From positions 501,001-565,000 of the forward strand of contig NZ_VISI01000002.1 of assembly GCF_007827365.1 (NCBI RefSeq): a DNA stretch of 64,000 bases, read 5' to 3'. Shown piece after piece: positions 42,890 to 52,239 of this stretch (positions within the stretch are counted from its first letter, which is position 1; the number at the start of each line of letters is the position of its first letter). Position numbers and translations under genes: made by a program. This DNA comes from Olleya sp. Hel_I_94. Lineage in GTDB: Bacteria; Bacteroidota; Bacteroidia; Flavobacteriales; Flavobacteriaceae. The notes beneath the pieces were generated by a model, which made no database searches, was not told the DNA's origin, and was given only the letters and a program-made list of their open reading frames with translations.

Positions 42890-45178
42890 TTATTTAAAAT
42901 AATAAGAACCTGACCATTCGTAATCCTTATCGTTAATTGTAACTTTATGTTTTGCATCTACTAAAGCATTTGTATTAGCTGTTATAAACAATTTAGTAAC
43001 ACCCTTTACATTAGTAATTTGAATAGCTGTATAGGCTTCCGAGTTTAAGACTACGTTTAATTGCTTTATATTACTGTTGGAATTGATAGCAGACTCAGTT
43101 ACTGGACTGTAACTTCCATGTGCTTCTATAGTGGATACAAAAATGGTGTTTTTAGCATTTTTACGTCTGACCATAAATGCTGCCTCACGTCTTAAATTAA
43201 ATTCTGGATCATTTGCTCCAATCCTAGTAAACAGCAAGTCATCATTTGCATCTGTCAAAGTTGTTAATGTGTAAAACTTACCTTTATTTAACCATGAAAG
43301 TTGACTATTATCATTAGTCGCTTTTGCTGTAGCTTCAACAAATAAATGTTGATATCCATTCTTGCTACCTAATGGATTTAGTGCATTAGTTGTTTTATAA
43401 TCAAAATTGGTTTGAATTAATTGCCCTAAAAAATAATATGGGAAATCATATTTATTAGGCTTGTTTGAAGTCACCTTCATAATATCTAATACGTATGGTT
43501 TTTCAAAATCTTCGTCTTTAATGACTGCCATAGTGCGTAAAAACTCTGTATTTGGATAAGCATTACTATCTTTTGCACTTGCTACTTGTACATTTGTATT
43601 ATCTGAAGAAAAATAATTTAAAACAGAATGATACTGACTACCAACTTCATATTTTGCGTCAAAGTGAGAGGTTTCATTTTGAGTAATCGTATTATGTGCA
43701 ATGGTTTGTTTTGCCCAAGTTTTATTTTCTTTTAAGTAATTTCCGCCTCCTTTTTGCTCAATGTTTACATATCTAGCTAAACCATAATCTTGTATAACTT
43801 CTTCTCCATTTTCATATAAAGAATAGGATAACTTATCATAATGCCCATGACTTGATCCTTGCGCTGCATATTTAAATACTAATTCTATAGTTTCGTTTCT
43901 TAAAACTGCAACACCACCTTGTGCACCTTCTGGTCCATCAGATAGGTTAATAGATTTTTTAGAAAAAGGTGTTGCTTTGTTGTTTTTAATACCAAGTGCT
44001 ACAGCTAATCCAGAGTCGTCTAATAAGACACGATCTTGTGCTTTAGCGATACTTAATAATCCAGTATCTTGTGTTCCAAAATGGTACGAAATATCTACTG
44101 CTGTGACTAACGCACTTGTGTAATACGACATCCCTTTTTGACCATCATTTAAAGGAAAAAAATCTCCATCTGCATCAGATAAATTTAATAGTGCATTAAT
44201 TGACTTAAGTAAAACACCATTTTTATATTCAAATATTTTTAACTCTGGTTTTACATTATGTAATCCTTCAGCAAAAATTAAAAAAGGATACATAGCATAG
44301 CGCTGATAATAAGGTCCTTCATTATAATAACCATCTGGTGAAAAAGGCTCTTCAATATTTGCTAAAAAACCAGCTTTTCCATCTTTGTTTAAAAAACCAC
44401 CATCGTCGTCTTTTTTGTTAGAGTCTAATTTTAAATCTTTAATACCGTATAATGCACGATCTATCAATTCTTGATCATCCATAACTAAACCAATCATTCC
44501 TACAGCTGCATTTCCCCAGGTACTGTGATTGTGTACGCGTTGATAAAATTGTGGACTGTCTATAGAGATATGATCTGCAAATGGTCTGAATAAATTGGTT
44601 TCCAGCGTATTGCGTTCTTCTTTAGTTAAATAATTATAAATACAATCATAAGCTTGACTTACATACACTAACCAATTAGAATCATTTAAACATTGCCAAA
44701 ACAATTTACCTCTAGCATAAGACCTTGTTTTTGGATGTAATGGTAATGTTTTATACAATGCTTCATACTGCATCAACATATCTTTTACATATTTAGCATA
44801 TTTCTGGTCATCTAAAATTTGATATAAAACACCGGCTTTTTGCATAATAATCATGTTACTTTTATGTTTTACATGAGTATATCCACCAGAATAATCTACT
44901 GGAATTGGTGTATCAATACCCAAAGCAATTTCGGCATCAACTTCTTCTTTAACCAGTTGTAATGTTTTATCAAAAATTGGAATGTTACCTAGTTGGGCTC
45001 TTATATCTTTTACGCCTTGAGCAGTTAAAATTAATTTTGGATGGCTTTGGTTAGCGTTGTAATTATCTTTTTCAACCTTTTTTTGAATTATTGTTGACTC
45101 ATTATTATTACATGATAACATAATACATACCAACATTAGTGCTGTACTTTTTAAGAATAAGGCTATTTGTTTAGTCAT
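42890..45178 (-). CDS. Oligoalginate lyase, polysaccharide lyase family 17
   Basis: A 762-residue lipoprotein (MTKQIALFLKSTALMLVCIMLSC signal). The N-terminal alpha/alpha toroid contains YQRVHNHSTWGNAAVGMIGLVM and DGYYNEGPYYQRYAMYPFLIFAEGL, the PL17 catalytic region with Asn, His and Tyr. The C-terminal beta-sandwich is the heparinase II/III domain (AAQGSSHGHYDKLSYSLYENGEEVIQDYG). PL17 acts exolytically on alginate oligomers to release unsaturated monomers in the periplasm. It works after the PL7 and PL6 endolyases. Confidence 0.9.
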   Translation of the reverse strand: MTKQIALFLKSTALMLVCIMLSCNNNESTIIQKKVEKDNYNANQSHPKLILTAQGVKDIRAQLGNIPIFDKTLQLVKEEVDAEIALGIDTPIPVDYSGGYTHVKHKSNMIIMQKAGVLYQILDDQKYAKYVKDMLMQYEALYKTLPLHPKTRSYARGKLFWQCLNDSNWLVYVSQAYDCIYNYLTKEERNTLETNLFRPFADHISIDSPQFYQRVHNHSTWGNAAVGMIGLVMDDQELIDRALYGIKDLKLDSNKKDDDGGFLNKDGKAGFLANIEEPFSPDGYYNEGPYYQRYAMYPFLIFAEGLHNVKPELKIFEYKNGVLLKSINALLNLSDADGDFFPLNDGQKGMSYYTSALVTAVDISYHFGTQDTGLLSIAKAQDRVLLDDSGLAVALGIKNNKATPFSKKSINLSDGPEGAQGGVAVLRNETIELVFKYAAQGSSHGHYDKLSYSLYENGEEVIQDYGLARYVNIEQKGGGNYLKENKTWAKQTIAHNTITQNETSHFDAKYEVGSQYHSVLNYFSSDNTNVQVASAKDSNAYPNTEFLRTMAVIKDEDFEKPYVLDIMKVTSNKPNKYDFPYYFLGQLIQTNFDYKTTNALNPLGSKNGYQHLFVEATAKATNDNSQLSWLNKGKFYTLTTLTDANDDLLFTRIGANDPEFNLRREAAFMVRRKNAKNTIFVSTIEAHGSYSPVTESAINSNSNIKQLNVVLNSEAYTAIQITNVKGVTKLFITANTNALVDAKHKVTINDKDYEWSGSYYFK

Positions 45179-45184
45179 TGTTAT

Positions 45185-47470
45185 TTAATTTAAGGCAATT
45201 TCTAATTGATACACTTGATTTCCATATACAGGAATTTTAGCAGTTTTATAAGCTTTTTTATTTACAGTCTTTAATGGTTTACCATCAACCATAACTTGCA
45301 TATATAAATCATTGTAAGGTTGAGACAGTAATTGTATTGTTATGGTATCATCATTATTAAAAATATAAATATCCGAAGTCTGAGAAAATGAAATAGATAC
45401 CTGTTTGTTAGTTATTGTTTGCACAGAAAATAATAAAGAAGCCTCTGCCTTAGTCAACGAGACTGCATCATTATTACTAGCTTTCCAGTCAGTCTGATTT
45501 AATTTCCAATTATTAATATTAGGTATTGCTTCTGTTTCGTCAATACGTTTATCATAGGTTTTAAAAGGAAAAATGACACTTATAAAATTAAATGAGTTTT
45601 GATTATTTTTAGAAACGACAGACCATTGTTTACCTCTGGCTCCATCTGTTTTTACTGAATCTATAGTATTTAATTGTAAAATATCTAATCCTGAACCGTT
45701 ATCAAACGACGCTCGTAGTAAATTTGGTCCATTTTCTTTGGTATAATGTCCTTGCCAAACTTGTTTATAAGTATGATTACTTTCTGATTTAAAATTGTCT
45801 TTTACTATCCAAAACTCTTTTTTTATAGCTATCACTTGTCTTACATAATCAACACCAATGTTATTAAACCCATCGTGAGTACCCACAAAAACATCCATTA
45901 CATCATTATTAAACCATGTAAGTGTTTTAGGTTGCGCTATTTTTTTAAATTTGCCAAAACCACTACCTCCTTTATTACTTGTATATTGCTTTCCTAGTAA
46001 CTGATCATCCACTAAAGCAACATTTTTAGTCATTGAGTTTTTAAACAATTCTAGGTCTGAAAGTGAATACCTAACTTGATAATTAGGCAAAACTACCTTA
46101 CCATTAGACATAGCTTGAACACCAAGTACATCTCCATGTTGATGGTCTGGTTTTATAGGGTCTACTCCTGCCGAAATAACCATCATATTATCATGTTTAT
46201 CCCAACCTTCCCTCATTATATAGTAACCAGTATCTGGAAAATCTAAGGATAAGGCTTTAGGAGGTGATGATTGCTTGTTTTTAAGTTTATCTAACTGAGT
46301 TTGACTAGCTGTCCAATAAAATTTAGTACTTAATTGATCTGTTGCAAAATAACCAATCTCAGGATTTTCAAAAAGTAGATACCCTAAAGTCATGGCTCCA
46401 GAAATATCATTAGTTTCTGCCCAAGGTGTATCTGTATCATCTGACAGTACAGGAGCTGATTTATCTGGAAAAGCAATTTTTGAAAGCGTTGTAAATAAGG
46501 ACTTTAGTTTACTTTCCCAAACAGCATCTATAGGTAGTTTACTTTTTTTAGCTAATTGGTATACATAATAATAAGTTCCAATGTCGCTAATGTGGTAATG
46601 CACTGTGCGCTCAAACTGGAAACCGTCATTATTAATTTCTTTATCTAAATGCGCTCCTAAAAGTGTCATTGCATGATTATACCATTGATCAGCACCTTCA
46701 AAATCTTTTAAAATAATGGCAATCATTGCTAAAGCTGTTAGACCTCTAGTTTGGTGATTACCAGGTACAAATTCTTGATTATTTTCAAACAAATGTTGAG
46801 CGTGTTGCAAAAAAGTAGCTATTGTTACAAGTTGTTCTTGATCAGAATAACCCGATTGACCCAAAAATAAACTATGTAATTGTAACCAATTTATAACACG
46901 ATAACCTGACCTAAAAGCTTCGTAAACACCATTGCCATCAGGAATAGTTTCAAATTGATTATTAGCTAATGCTAAATTTAATGATGCTAATTGCTGAGTG
47001 AAATAATCTAAATATTTTTGGTTTTTATTTTGATAAAAATAGTAGTATCCTATATCTATCATTTTATGTTGTCTAGCCAAATGCCTTAAAGCATAAGCAT
47101 TTACTGGCTGACCATTTTGATAGTTAAAAGGAAGTTTCCATTGTGCATTTGCTTCAAATTTTGCTAAATGATCTAAAGCACGCTCTGTATGTCCAACTTC
47201 CGCTTCGGGATAAATGGTTTGATACTCTTTAAATCGTTCTTCATTTGTCTTCCAATCATAAAAATAACGCTCTGAAAATTTTTCTCTGAAATACTCAGCC
47301 AATCTTTGTTCTGATAGGTCACCATTTGCAATAAGCTGTTTTTTTACAGACTCAGTTAAATAATTACTCAGCTCTGGAATAGGTAGTACTTTGTCAGAGG
47401 GAATATTTTGAGCACCTAAAAAGTTTACAAAACCTAGGCATATTATTAAATTGAAGCAAAAAACTTTCAT
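45185..47470 (-). CDS. Heparinase II/III-like protein, probable uronate lyase
   Basis: A 761-residue periplasmic protein (signal MKVFCFNLIICLGFVNFLGAQ, no lipobox). Residues about 75-370 form a heparinase-type alpha toroid (GNHQTRGLTALAMIAIILKDF; NDGFQFERTVHYHISDIGTYYYVYQLAK) and 390-690 the Hepar_II_III beta-sandwich (MREGWDKHDNMMVISAGVDPIKPDHQHGDVLGVQAM with the conserved DHxHxD-like block). Sequence blocks differ from the adjacent PL17 gene, so it belongs to another lyase family (PL15, PL39 or an unassigned group are possible). Given its position between PL17 and PL6, action on alginate oligomers is inferred. Confidence 0.72.
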   Translation of the reverse strand: MKVFCFNLIICLGFVNFLGAQNIPSDKVLPIPELSNYLTESVKKQLIANGDLSEQRLAEYFREKFSERYFYDWKTNEERFKEYQTIYPEAEVGHTERALDHLAKFEANAQWKLPFNYQNGQPVNAYALRHLARQHKMIDIGYYYFYQNKNQKYLDYFTQQLASLNLALANNQFETIPDGNGVYEAFRSGYRVINWLQLHSLFLGQSGYSDQEQLVTIATFLQHAQHLFENNQEFVPGNHQTRGLTALAMIAIILKDFEGADQWYNHAMTLLGAHLDKEINNDGFQFERTVHYHISDIGTYYYVYQLAKKSKLPIDAVWESKLKSLFTTLSKIAFPDKSAPVLSDDTDTPWAETNDISGAMTLGYLLFENPEIGYFATDQLSTKFYWTASQTQLDKLKNKQSSPPKALSLDFPDTGYYIMREGWDKHDNMMVISAGVDPIKPDHQHGDVLGVQAMSNGKVVLPNYQVRYSLSDLELFKNSMTKNVALVDDQLLGKQYTSNKGGSGFGKFKKIAQPKTLTWFNNDVMDVFVGTHDGFNNIGVDYVRQVIAIKKEFWIVKDNFKSESNHTYKQVWQGHYTKENGPNLLRASFDNGSGLDILQLNTIDSVKTDGARGKQWSVVSKNNQNSFNFISVIFPFKTYDKRIDETEAIPNINNWKLNQTDWKASNNDAVSLTKAEASLLFSVQTITNKQVSISFSQTSDIYIFNNDDTITIQLLSQPYNDLYMQVMVDGKPLKTVNKKAYKTAKIPVYGNQVYQLEIALN

Positions 47471-47471
47471 A

Positions 47472-49775
47472 TTAATACATTAATTTCAGTTTCAAATTTT
47501 GCACAACTTTAATTTCACCAGAATTGGTAATAGTATTATTTTCAGGCTTTTGATCTTTTTCTCCCCAAAGAACAGCTACAATCTTAACTGGATTATTTTT
47601 AAAGGTATTATTAGCAAATTCAACATTAACAATACCTCTATTTTTAATCAAGATATTTTCAGTCTCAGATTGTCCACAATTTGTAACCGTATTATACTTA
47701 AATACTAAGTTTCCACCAATGGTAGACTCGTCATAACCACCACGATAATAATTTAAAACATTAGCATCCACATTACTAAAAGTATTATTCGTTACGTAAA
47801 CAAACTCACTGTTATAATCACCTTTGTCGTTAGTCTCTTTATTTAATTGAATCCCACTCTTACAATTTTTAATAATTGAATTAGCTACCGAAACGGTATC
47901 TGCAAAAGACCCTTTTGACACTTCTAATACGCTGTTAAACTCACTAACTTCTGTATTATTAAGCCACAATCCATAAGCGCTACTCATGTTTTTGTCTAAA
48001 GTTTTAAAGGCTGCTTGGCTTTGGTTTCCTTTTAAAATAAGGTCTTCGATATGCAATACACCTTTTGGCTGCATTGAAAAAGCTGTAATATTTGATGTAA
48101 AACTTATTTCTGCTTTATTATTTTTATCTGTAGATTTTAATGTAATTAATTTAGAAATTGGTAATTCCTTATTAACTAGATATGCTCCAGGTTGTAAGCT
48201 TATTGTGTCTCCAGAATTAGCTTTTGCTAAGGCTTCGACCAATTGGACTGACGTGCTAACTTTAATCGTTTTAGCTTCGGTTTTTGCTTTATTTGTATTA
48301 TACCAATTGGTTCCGTAATTAGATTTATCGTATAATACTTTGTGGTTTCCTGTATTAATAATTGCTCCAACAGTAGTATTGTCTGCAGTTCTTTTATTTC
48401 CGAATAGGTCAGTATCAATCGTTTCAAAATCAAAACCTGAATACACATTACCATTTGCTAATTTTGGCACCATTAATTGCGGTGACACTGCTGTAACGTC
48501 CATATTAGTAGTAATTAAACCTTCAGGTTTTACTTCACTTTTATTGTCGCTATTAGTGTAATTACTTTTAAATAAAACACCATCTACCTTATCATAATTT
48601 TTAATTGGAAAATCAAAAGGTGTTTGATTGTATAAAACATTGTTAGCAATTACCGTTCTAGTTGGTCTAGCAGAGCGAATTTCGGATTTTGGTAACACGT
48701 CACTTTGACTAACATTTGACCCAACACTAAAGTGAAAAGGTGTTTTTGTGTCTATAAAAGAATTATGTGCAATAACAACATCTGTAACTTGATTATAACG
48801 ATTTAATGGCGATTTAGGAATTCCATTCATTATAGCTAAAGGCGCTCTAAACGTTTCACCTTTAAGGTTATAAAAATAATTATTTGTAATCCAATGTCCT
48901 GTATTAATCACTCTAATTCCACCAATAAATTGTGAATTATCATTACCTATAAAAATGTTTCCATCTATTGTAGCATAGTTTCCGTGACGTAAAACTAAAG
49001 AGCCTTCGCTTTCAAAAAACACATTATTTTTAAATGTATTATTGTTTGATTTACTAGAGATAATTTCAACTTCACCATTACAACGTTCAAATAAATTATT
49101 TTCTACATTGGTATGTGATGGTGTCATAGATGTACCACTGTCTCCTATTTGCATAGTTTCGCCATGTGGACCACCTTTTCTTGGTCTAGGTCCAAAATGA
49201 TTGTTTATTATTTGATGGTAGTTTTTTACATGTTGGTTACCATCTAATCTTACCATAACGGTTGGACCAAAATTTGATTTTCCGGTTATATAATTATTAC
49301 TTAACTGATTATGTCTTCCCCAAAATTCTACCCAATGGTCACTAACATCTCTATCTGGTTGTGTAAAAGCATCAATTACACAATTAGTTACTATACTATG
49401 GTTAGCAATTAAAGTATCATTAATTTTAAATTGAATAACATTTTCTGAAGGCGTATAACCGTTTTTAAAATGTAGCCCTTCTACTACTAAATAGTCTCCA
49501 CCAATTTTTAAGTTTGAAATCCCTTCTATACTTACTTTTCCTGGAGTTTCCGCTTTTAGCGTGATTGGCTTATTTGAAGTTCCTTTACCATAAAATTCAA
49601 TTTCAACATCTTTATATATACCATCTGCTAATACAATGTTATCTCCAGCTTTACTATCCTTAATTGCATTTTGCAATTCTTCAATAGAATTCACCTTAAT
49701 ATTATTAGAAATTTCTGTGTTTCCGCAGGAGACTAATACTATGGTAAGTAGTAAAAATGTTATTATTTTTTTCAT
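47472..49775 (-). CDS. Alginate lyase, polysaccharide lyase family 6 (two-helix type)
   Basis: A 767-residue lipoprotein (MKKIITFLLLTIVLVSCGN). The N-terminal right-handed parallel beta-helix contains NHWVEFWGRHNQLSNNYITGK-like PL6 motifs, then GPRPRKGGPHGETMQIGDSG and EIISSKSNNNTFKNNVFFES with the catalytic Lys/Arg and Ca2+-binding region of the chondroitinase B/PL6 family. From about residue 485 a second beta-helix follows (SVQLVEALAKANSGDTISL), as in full-length two-domain enzymes such as AlyGC. PL6 enzymes prefer poly-MG or poly-G blocks. It follows PL7 and precedes the heparinase-like gene. Confidence 0.92.
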   Translation of the reverse strand: MKKIITFLLLTIVLVSCGNTEISNNIKVNSIEELQNAIKDSKAGDNIVLADGIYKDVEIEFYGKGTSNKPITLKAETPGKVSIEGISNLKIGGDYLVVEGLHFKNGYTPSENVIQFKINDTLIANHSIVTNCVIDAFTQPDRDVSDHWVEFWGRHNQLSNNYITGKSNFGPTVMVRLDGNQHVKNYHQIINNHFGPRPRKGGPHGETMQIGDSGTSMTPSHTNVENNLFERCNGEVEIISSKSNNNTFKNNVFFESEGSLVLRHGNYATIDGNIFIGNDNSQFIGGIRVINTGHWITNNYFYNLKGETFRAPLAIMNGIPKSPLNRYNQVTDVVIAHNSFIDTKTPFHFSVGSNVSQSDVLPKSEIRSARPTRTVIANNVLYNQTPFDFPIKNYDKVDGVLFKSNYTNSDNKSEVKPEGLITTNMDVTAVSPQLMVPKLANGNVYSGFDFETIDTDLFGNKRTADNTTVGAIINTGNHKVLYDKSNYGTNWYNTNKAKTEAKTIKVSTSVQLVEALAKANSGDTISLQPGAYLVNKELPISKLITLKSTDKNNKAEISFTSNITAFSMQPKGVLHIEDLILKGNQSQAAFKTLDKNMSSAYGLWLNNTEVSEFNSVLEVSKGSFADTVSVANSIIKNCKSGIQLNKETNDKGDYNSEFVYVTNNTFSNVDANVLNYYRGGYDESTIGGNLVFKYNTVTNCGQSETENILIKNRGIVNVEFANNTFKNNPVKIVAVLWGEKDQKPENNTITNSGEIKVVQNLKLKLMY

Positions 49776-49809
49776 CTATATATTGATTAATTTGTTGTTG
49801 TTATAATTT

Positions 49810-50730
49810 TTAATGTATCACGTTTAAACTAAAATATTTAATGTACGCAAAACCGTTTGGGCTGGTAGTACCTAAATAATTTCCAGCTTTAAAGTAGTTA
49901 TGAAAAGGCCATTTATTTAAACTTACGTCAGTATAAACAAGTGGTTCTTGATTATTTAACTGTACTTCTACTCTACCAGTTGAGGCTAAGATCCTAAAAT
50001 CAAAAGCTTCAAAGCCAACGTAACCTAAATTGTGTTTAATATCAAACCATGTAGCACTTGAAGTTTCTAGAAGTGCATCACCAGAAGTTGTTTGGTCTAT
50101 TAATGATTTTTTATGTGACCATATGTAACCATCTTTCCAATATATTTTAATTAAAGGAGGTCCATTATTAGAAGAAAATCCATGAATAGCCATATCCTCT
50201 TCGGAAATTATACCATGAATCTGCATTACGATTACCTTATGAAAATTTGCACTAGTATCTGCATCTTCTGAAATAGATACCACTTGCAATCTTCCAATCA
50301 TTTCGCCTCCATCGTTTAAAGACCAATTTTGCTTAGCATTATTTGGATTGATTAATTCTCTTAGTTCTGTTCTGGAATACAAACTATTTGAGGTTGAAAC
50401 ATCAGGAATAGAATAAAACACTAAGCTATTGTCTGAAGTATCATCATATAAATATGGTTGAATAGCTGTTTCATTTTGATAACCAAAACCTACTAATTGA
50501 TTTGGTTGAAACTCGTCTGGAGAACCATTATTATTTAAATCGACTGGTAAAGTTAATTTCCAATTTGTAAAGTCTATTATGGGTGTGCTATTTTCAGTAT
50601 CCAGAATTTGACCAATAGTAGTCGACGTATTGTTATCCTCTGGATTATCAACCGATGAACAAGACATCCATAAACTTAAAAACAAAGCTGTTTTTAATAC
50701 AAATGCGGTTGAAGAAAAAGCGAATTTCAT
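49810..50730 (-). CDS. Alginate lyase, polysaccharide lyase family 7 (second copy)
   Basis: A 306-residue lipoprotein from the ATG at 50728-50730; an upstream start (50766) lies within the operator. The signal ends LWMSCSS. Then comes a PL7 domain with YSRTELREL (Arg), MQIHG (Gln/His) and YFKAGNYLGT (Tyr). It differs from the copy at 35.8 kb in its linker and substrate loops, suggesting complementary chain-length or block preferences. It opens the lyase operon PL7-PL6-Hep-PL17-KdgF and is preceded by the same tandem UxuR-like boxes as SusC. Confidence 0.9.
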   Translation of the reverse strand: MKFAFSSTAFVLKTALFLSLWMSCSSVDNPEDNNTSTTIGQILDTENSTPIIDFTNWKLTLPVDLNNNGSPDEFQPNQLVGFGYQNETAIQPYLYDDTSDNSLVFYSIPDVSTSNSLYSRTELRELINPNNAKQNWSLNDGGEMIGRLQVVSISEDADTSANFHKVIVMQIHGIISEEDMAIHGFSSNNGPPLIKIYWKDGYIWSHKKSLIDQTTSGDALLETSSATWFDIKHNLGYVGFEAFDFRILASTGRVEVQLNNQEPLVYTDVSLNKWPFHNYFKAGNYLGTTSPNGFAYIKYFSLNVIH

Positions 50731-50754
50731 TATAAAAATATAAAAAATTAGAAA

Positions 50755-50784
50755 TTGGTTTACCAAACTGGTTTACCAAATATA
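50755..50784 (-). promoter_or_regulatory. Promoter and tandem UxuR-like operator of the lyase operon
   Basis: TTGGTTTACCAA (50755-50766) and CTGGTTTACCAA (50768-50779) repeat with a 13-base period, as upstream of SusC. The minus-strand TATATTTG (50777-50784) is the -7 element, overlapping the upstream box. Transcription would begin near 50770, about 40 bases before the ATG. Confidence 0.72.
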
Positions 50785-50925
50785 AACGTTTTATATTAAT
50801 ATTAAAATTTTTAACGGTTTTATTAATAAATTGTTAATTATTAGCCTTTAAATTGATTAAACAATAAGTAGTAATAAATTTAAGTTAAATCATATATAAT
50901 TATAGATTAAAACTAAGTGTAATAA

Positions 50926-52236
50926 TTAAATAGTGTACACTCTTACCTTTTTCTTTTTTAATCTTGTGTTATTAATTGTATCGATAATAATAGTTGCTTT
51001 TGTTTTTGGCACAGCTACAAACACACAATCTTGTTTAAGTTCTATAATTCCAATTTCGGATTTATCTAGATTACATTGTTTAAACAACACACCTGCTACA
51101 TCTCCTTTAGAGATTTTATCTTTACGTCCTCCAGAAATAAATAGTGTAACCCAATCTGTTGTTAAAGTATTAACCGTACCTTTTGGCGTTACTGTATCAT
51201 CAAATTTAATAAAATCCGGAAGGCGCTCTCCTTCCCATTGTATAACATAAGATGTCCCTTCTGCATTCATACGTGCAGTACGACCATTACGATGTGTAAA
51301 CTCTTCTGCCTTTAAAGGTAATTGATAGTGAATAATGTAATTTAATTCAGGAATATCTAAACCACGTGCTGCAAGATCTGTGGCGATTATAATTTGATGT
51401 GTACCGTTTCTAAATTTAATTAATGCTCGTTCTCTATCAATTTGCTCCATTCCGCCTTGAAAGCAACCATGTCCAATATTATTTTTAGTTAAAAAGTCAC
51501 TTACAAATTGTATAGTATCTTTATAATTACAAAATATAATACCTGGTTTATTACCTATATCATGTAATAAATCGACTAACGTTTGAAGCTTATTTTTATC
51601 TGGAGACAAAACTTGCTTGATTTCTAAATTTGAAACTTTAGTATCAGAATAATCAATAATCAATTCGTTTTCAAGACCTACAAAACGCGGAATTTCCATG
51701 TCTTGAGTTGCTGATGTTAGAATCCTCTTTTTAATATGAGGCAAACTAGCTATTATTTCACTCATTTCCTTTTCAAAGCCTACTTCTAAAGACTTATCAA
51801 ATTCGTCTAAAACAAACGTGTTTATATCATCCACTACAAAGGTTTCACGTCTTAAGTGATCTGCCACACGACCAGGGGTACCTATTAAAATCGCAGGTGT
51901 ATGTGCTAAGTCGATTTTATCTTTACTAAAATGTCTACCTCCATAAACAGCATTTGCTTTAAAACCGGTTCCCATAGTGCGAATAACCTGTTCTATTTGA
52001 ATTGCTAATTCTCTTGAAGGTACTAATATTAGTAATTGTACATTTTTACAATCTGTATTTAATGCAGTAATGGTAGGCAATAAAAAGGCTAGTGTTTTAC
52101 CAGTTCCTGTTGGCGATAATAACACTGTGTTTTCAGCATTTGTAATAGATAACAAAGCTTCTTCCTGCATTGGATTAAGTGCCTTGATATTTAATTTATC
52201 TAAAATATCTTGCTGTACTTTTAAATAGCTACTCAT
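50926..52236 (-). CDS. DEAD-box-family RNA helicase (DbpA-like, DEFD motif)
   Basis: A 436-residue helicase. Motif I is SPTGTGKTLAF, motif Ia VPSRELA, motif II DEFD in place of DEAD, motif III TSAT, and motif VI HRNGRTAR. The C-terminal about 75 residues (KISKGDVAGVLFKQCNLDKSEIGIIELKQDCVFVAVP) form a DbpA RNA-recognition domain that binds 23S rRNA in characterised members. It likely assists ribosome assembly, as does its neighbour with stop and start four bases apart (52236/52240). Confidence 0.9.
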   Translation of the reverse strand: MSSYLKVQQDILDKLNIKALNPMQEEALLSITNAENTVLLSPTGTGKTLAFLLPTITALNTDCKNVQLLILVPSRELAIQIEQVIRTMGTGFKANAVYGGRHFSKDKIDLAHTPAILIGTPGRVADHLRRETFVVDDINTFVLDEFDKSLEVGFEKEMSEIIASLPHIKKRILTSATQDMEIPRFVGLENELIIDYSDTKVSNLEIKQVLSPDKNKLQTLVDLLHDIGNKPGIIFCNYKDTIQFVSDFLTKNNIGHGCFQGGMEQIDRERALIKFRNGTHQIIIATDLAARGLDIPELNYIIHYQLPLKAEEFTHRNGRTARMNAEGTSYVIQWEGERLPDFIKFDDTVTPKGTVNTLTTDWVTLFISGGRKDKISKGDVAGVLFKQCNLDKSEIGIIELKQDCVFVAVPKTKATIIIDTINNTRLKKKKVRVYTI

Positions 52237-52239
52237 GGT

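Noticed and set aside
45275..45284. TGGTTTACCA box inside the heparinase-like gene as a regulator site
   Set aside because: A single box within a coding frame, without its 13-base partner or promoter elements.
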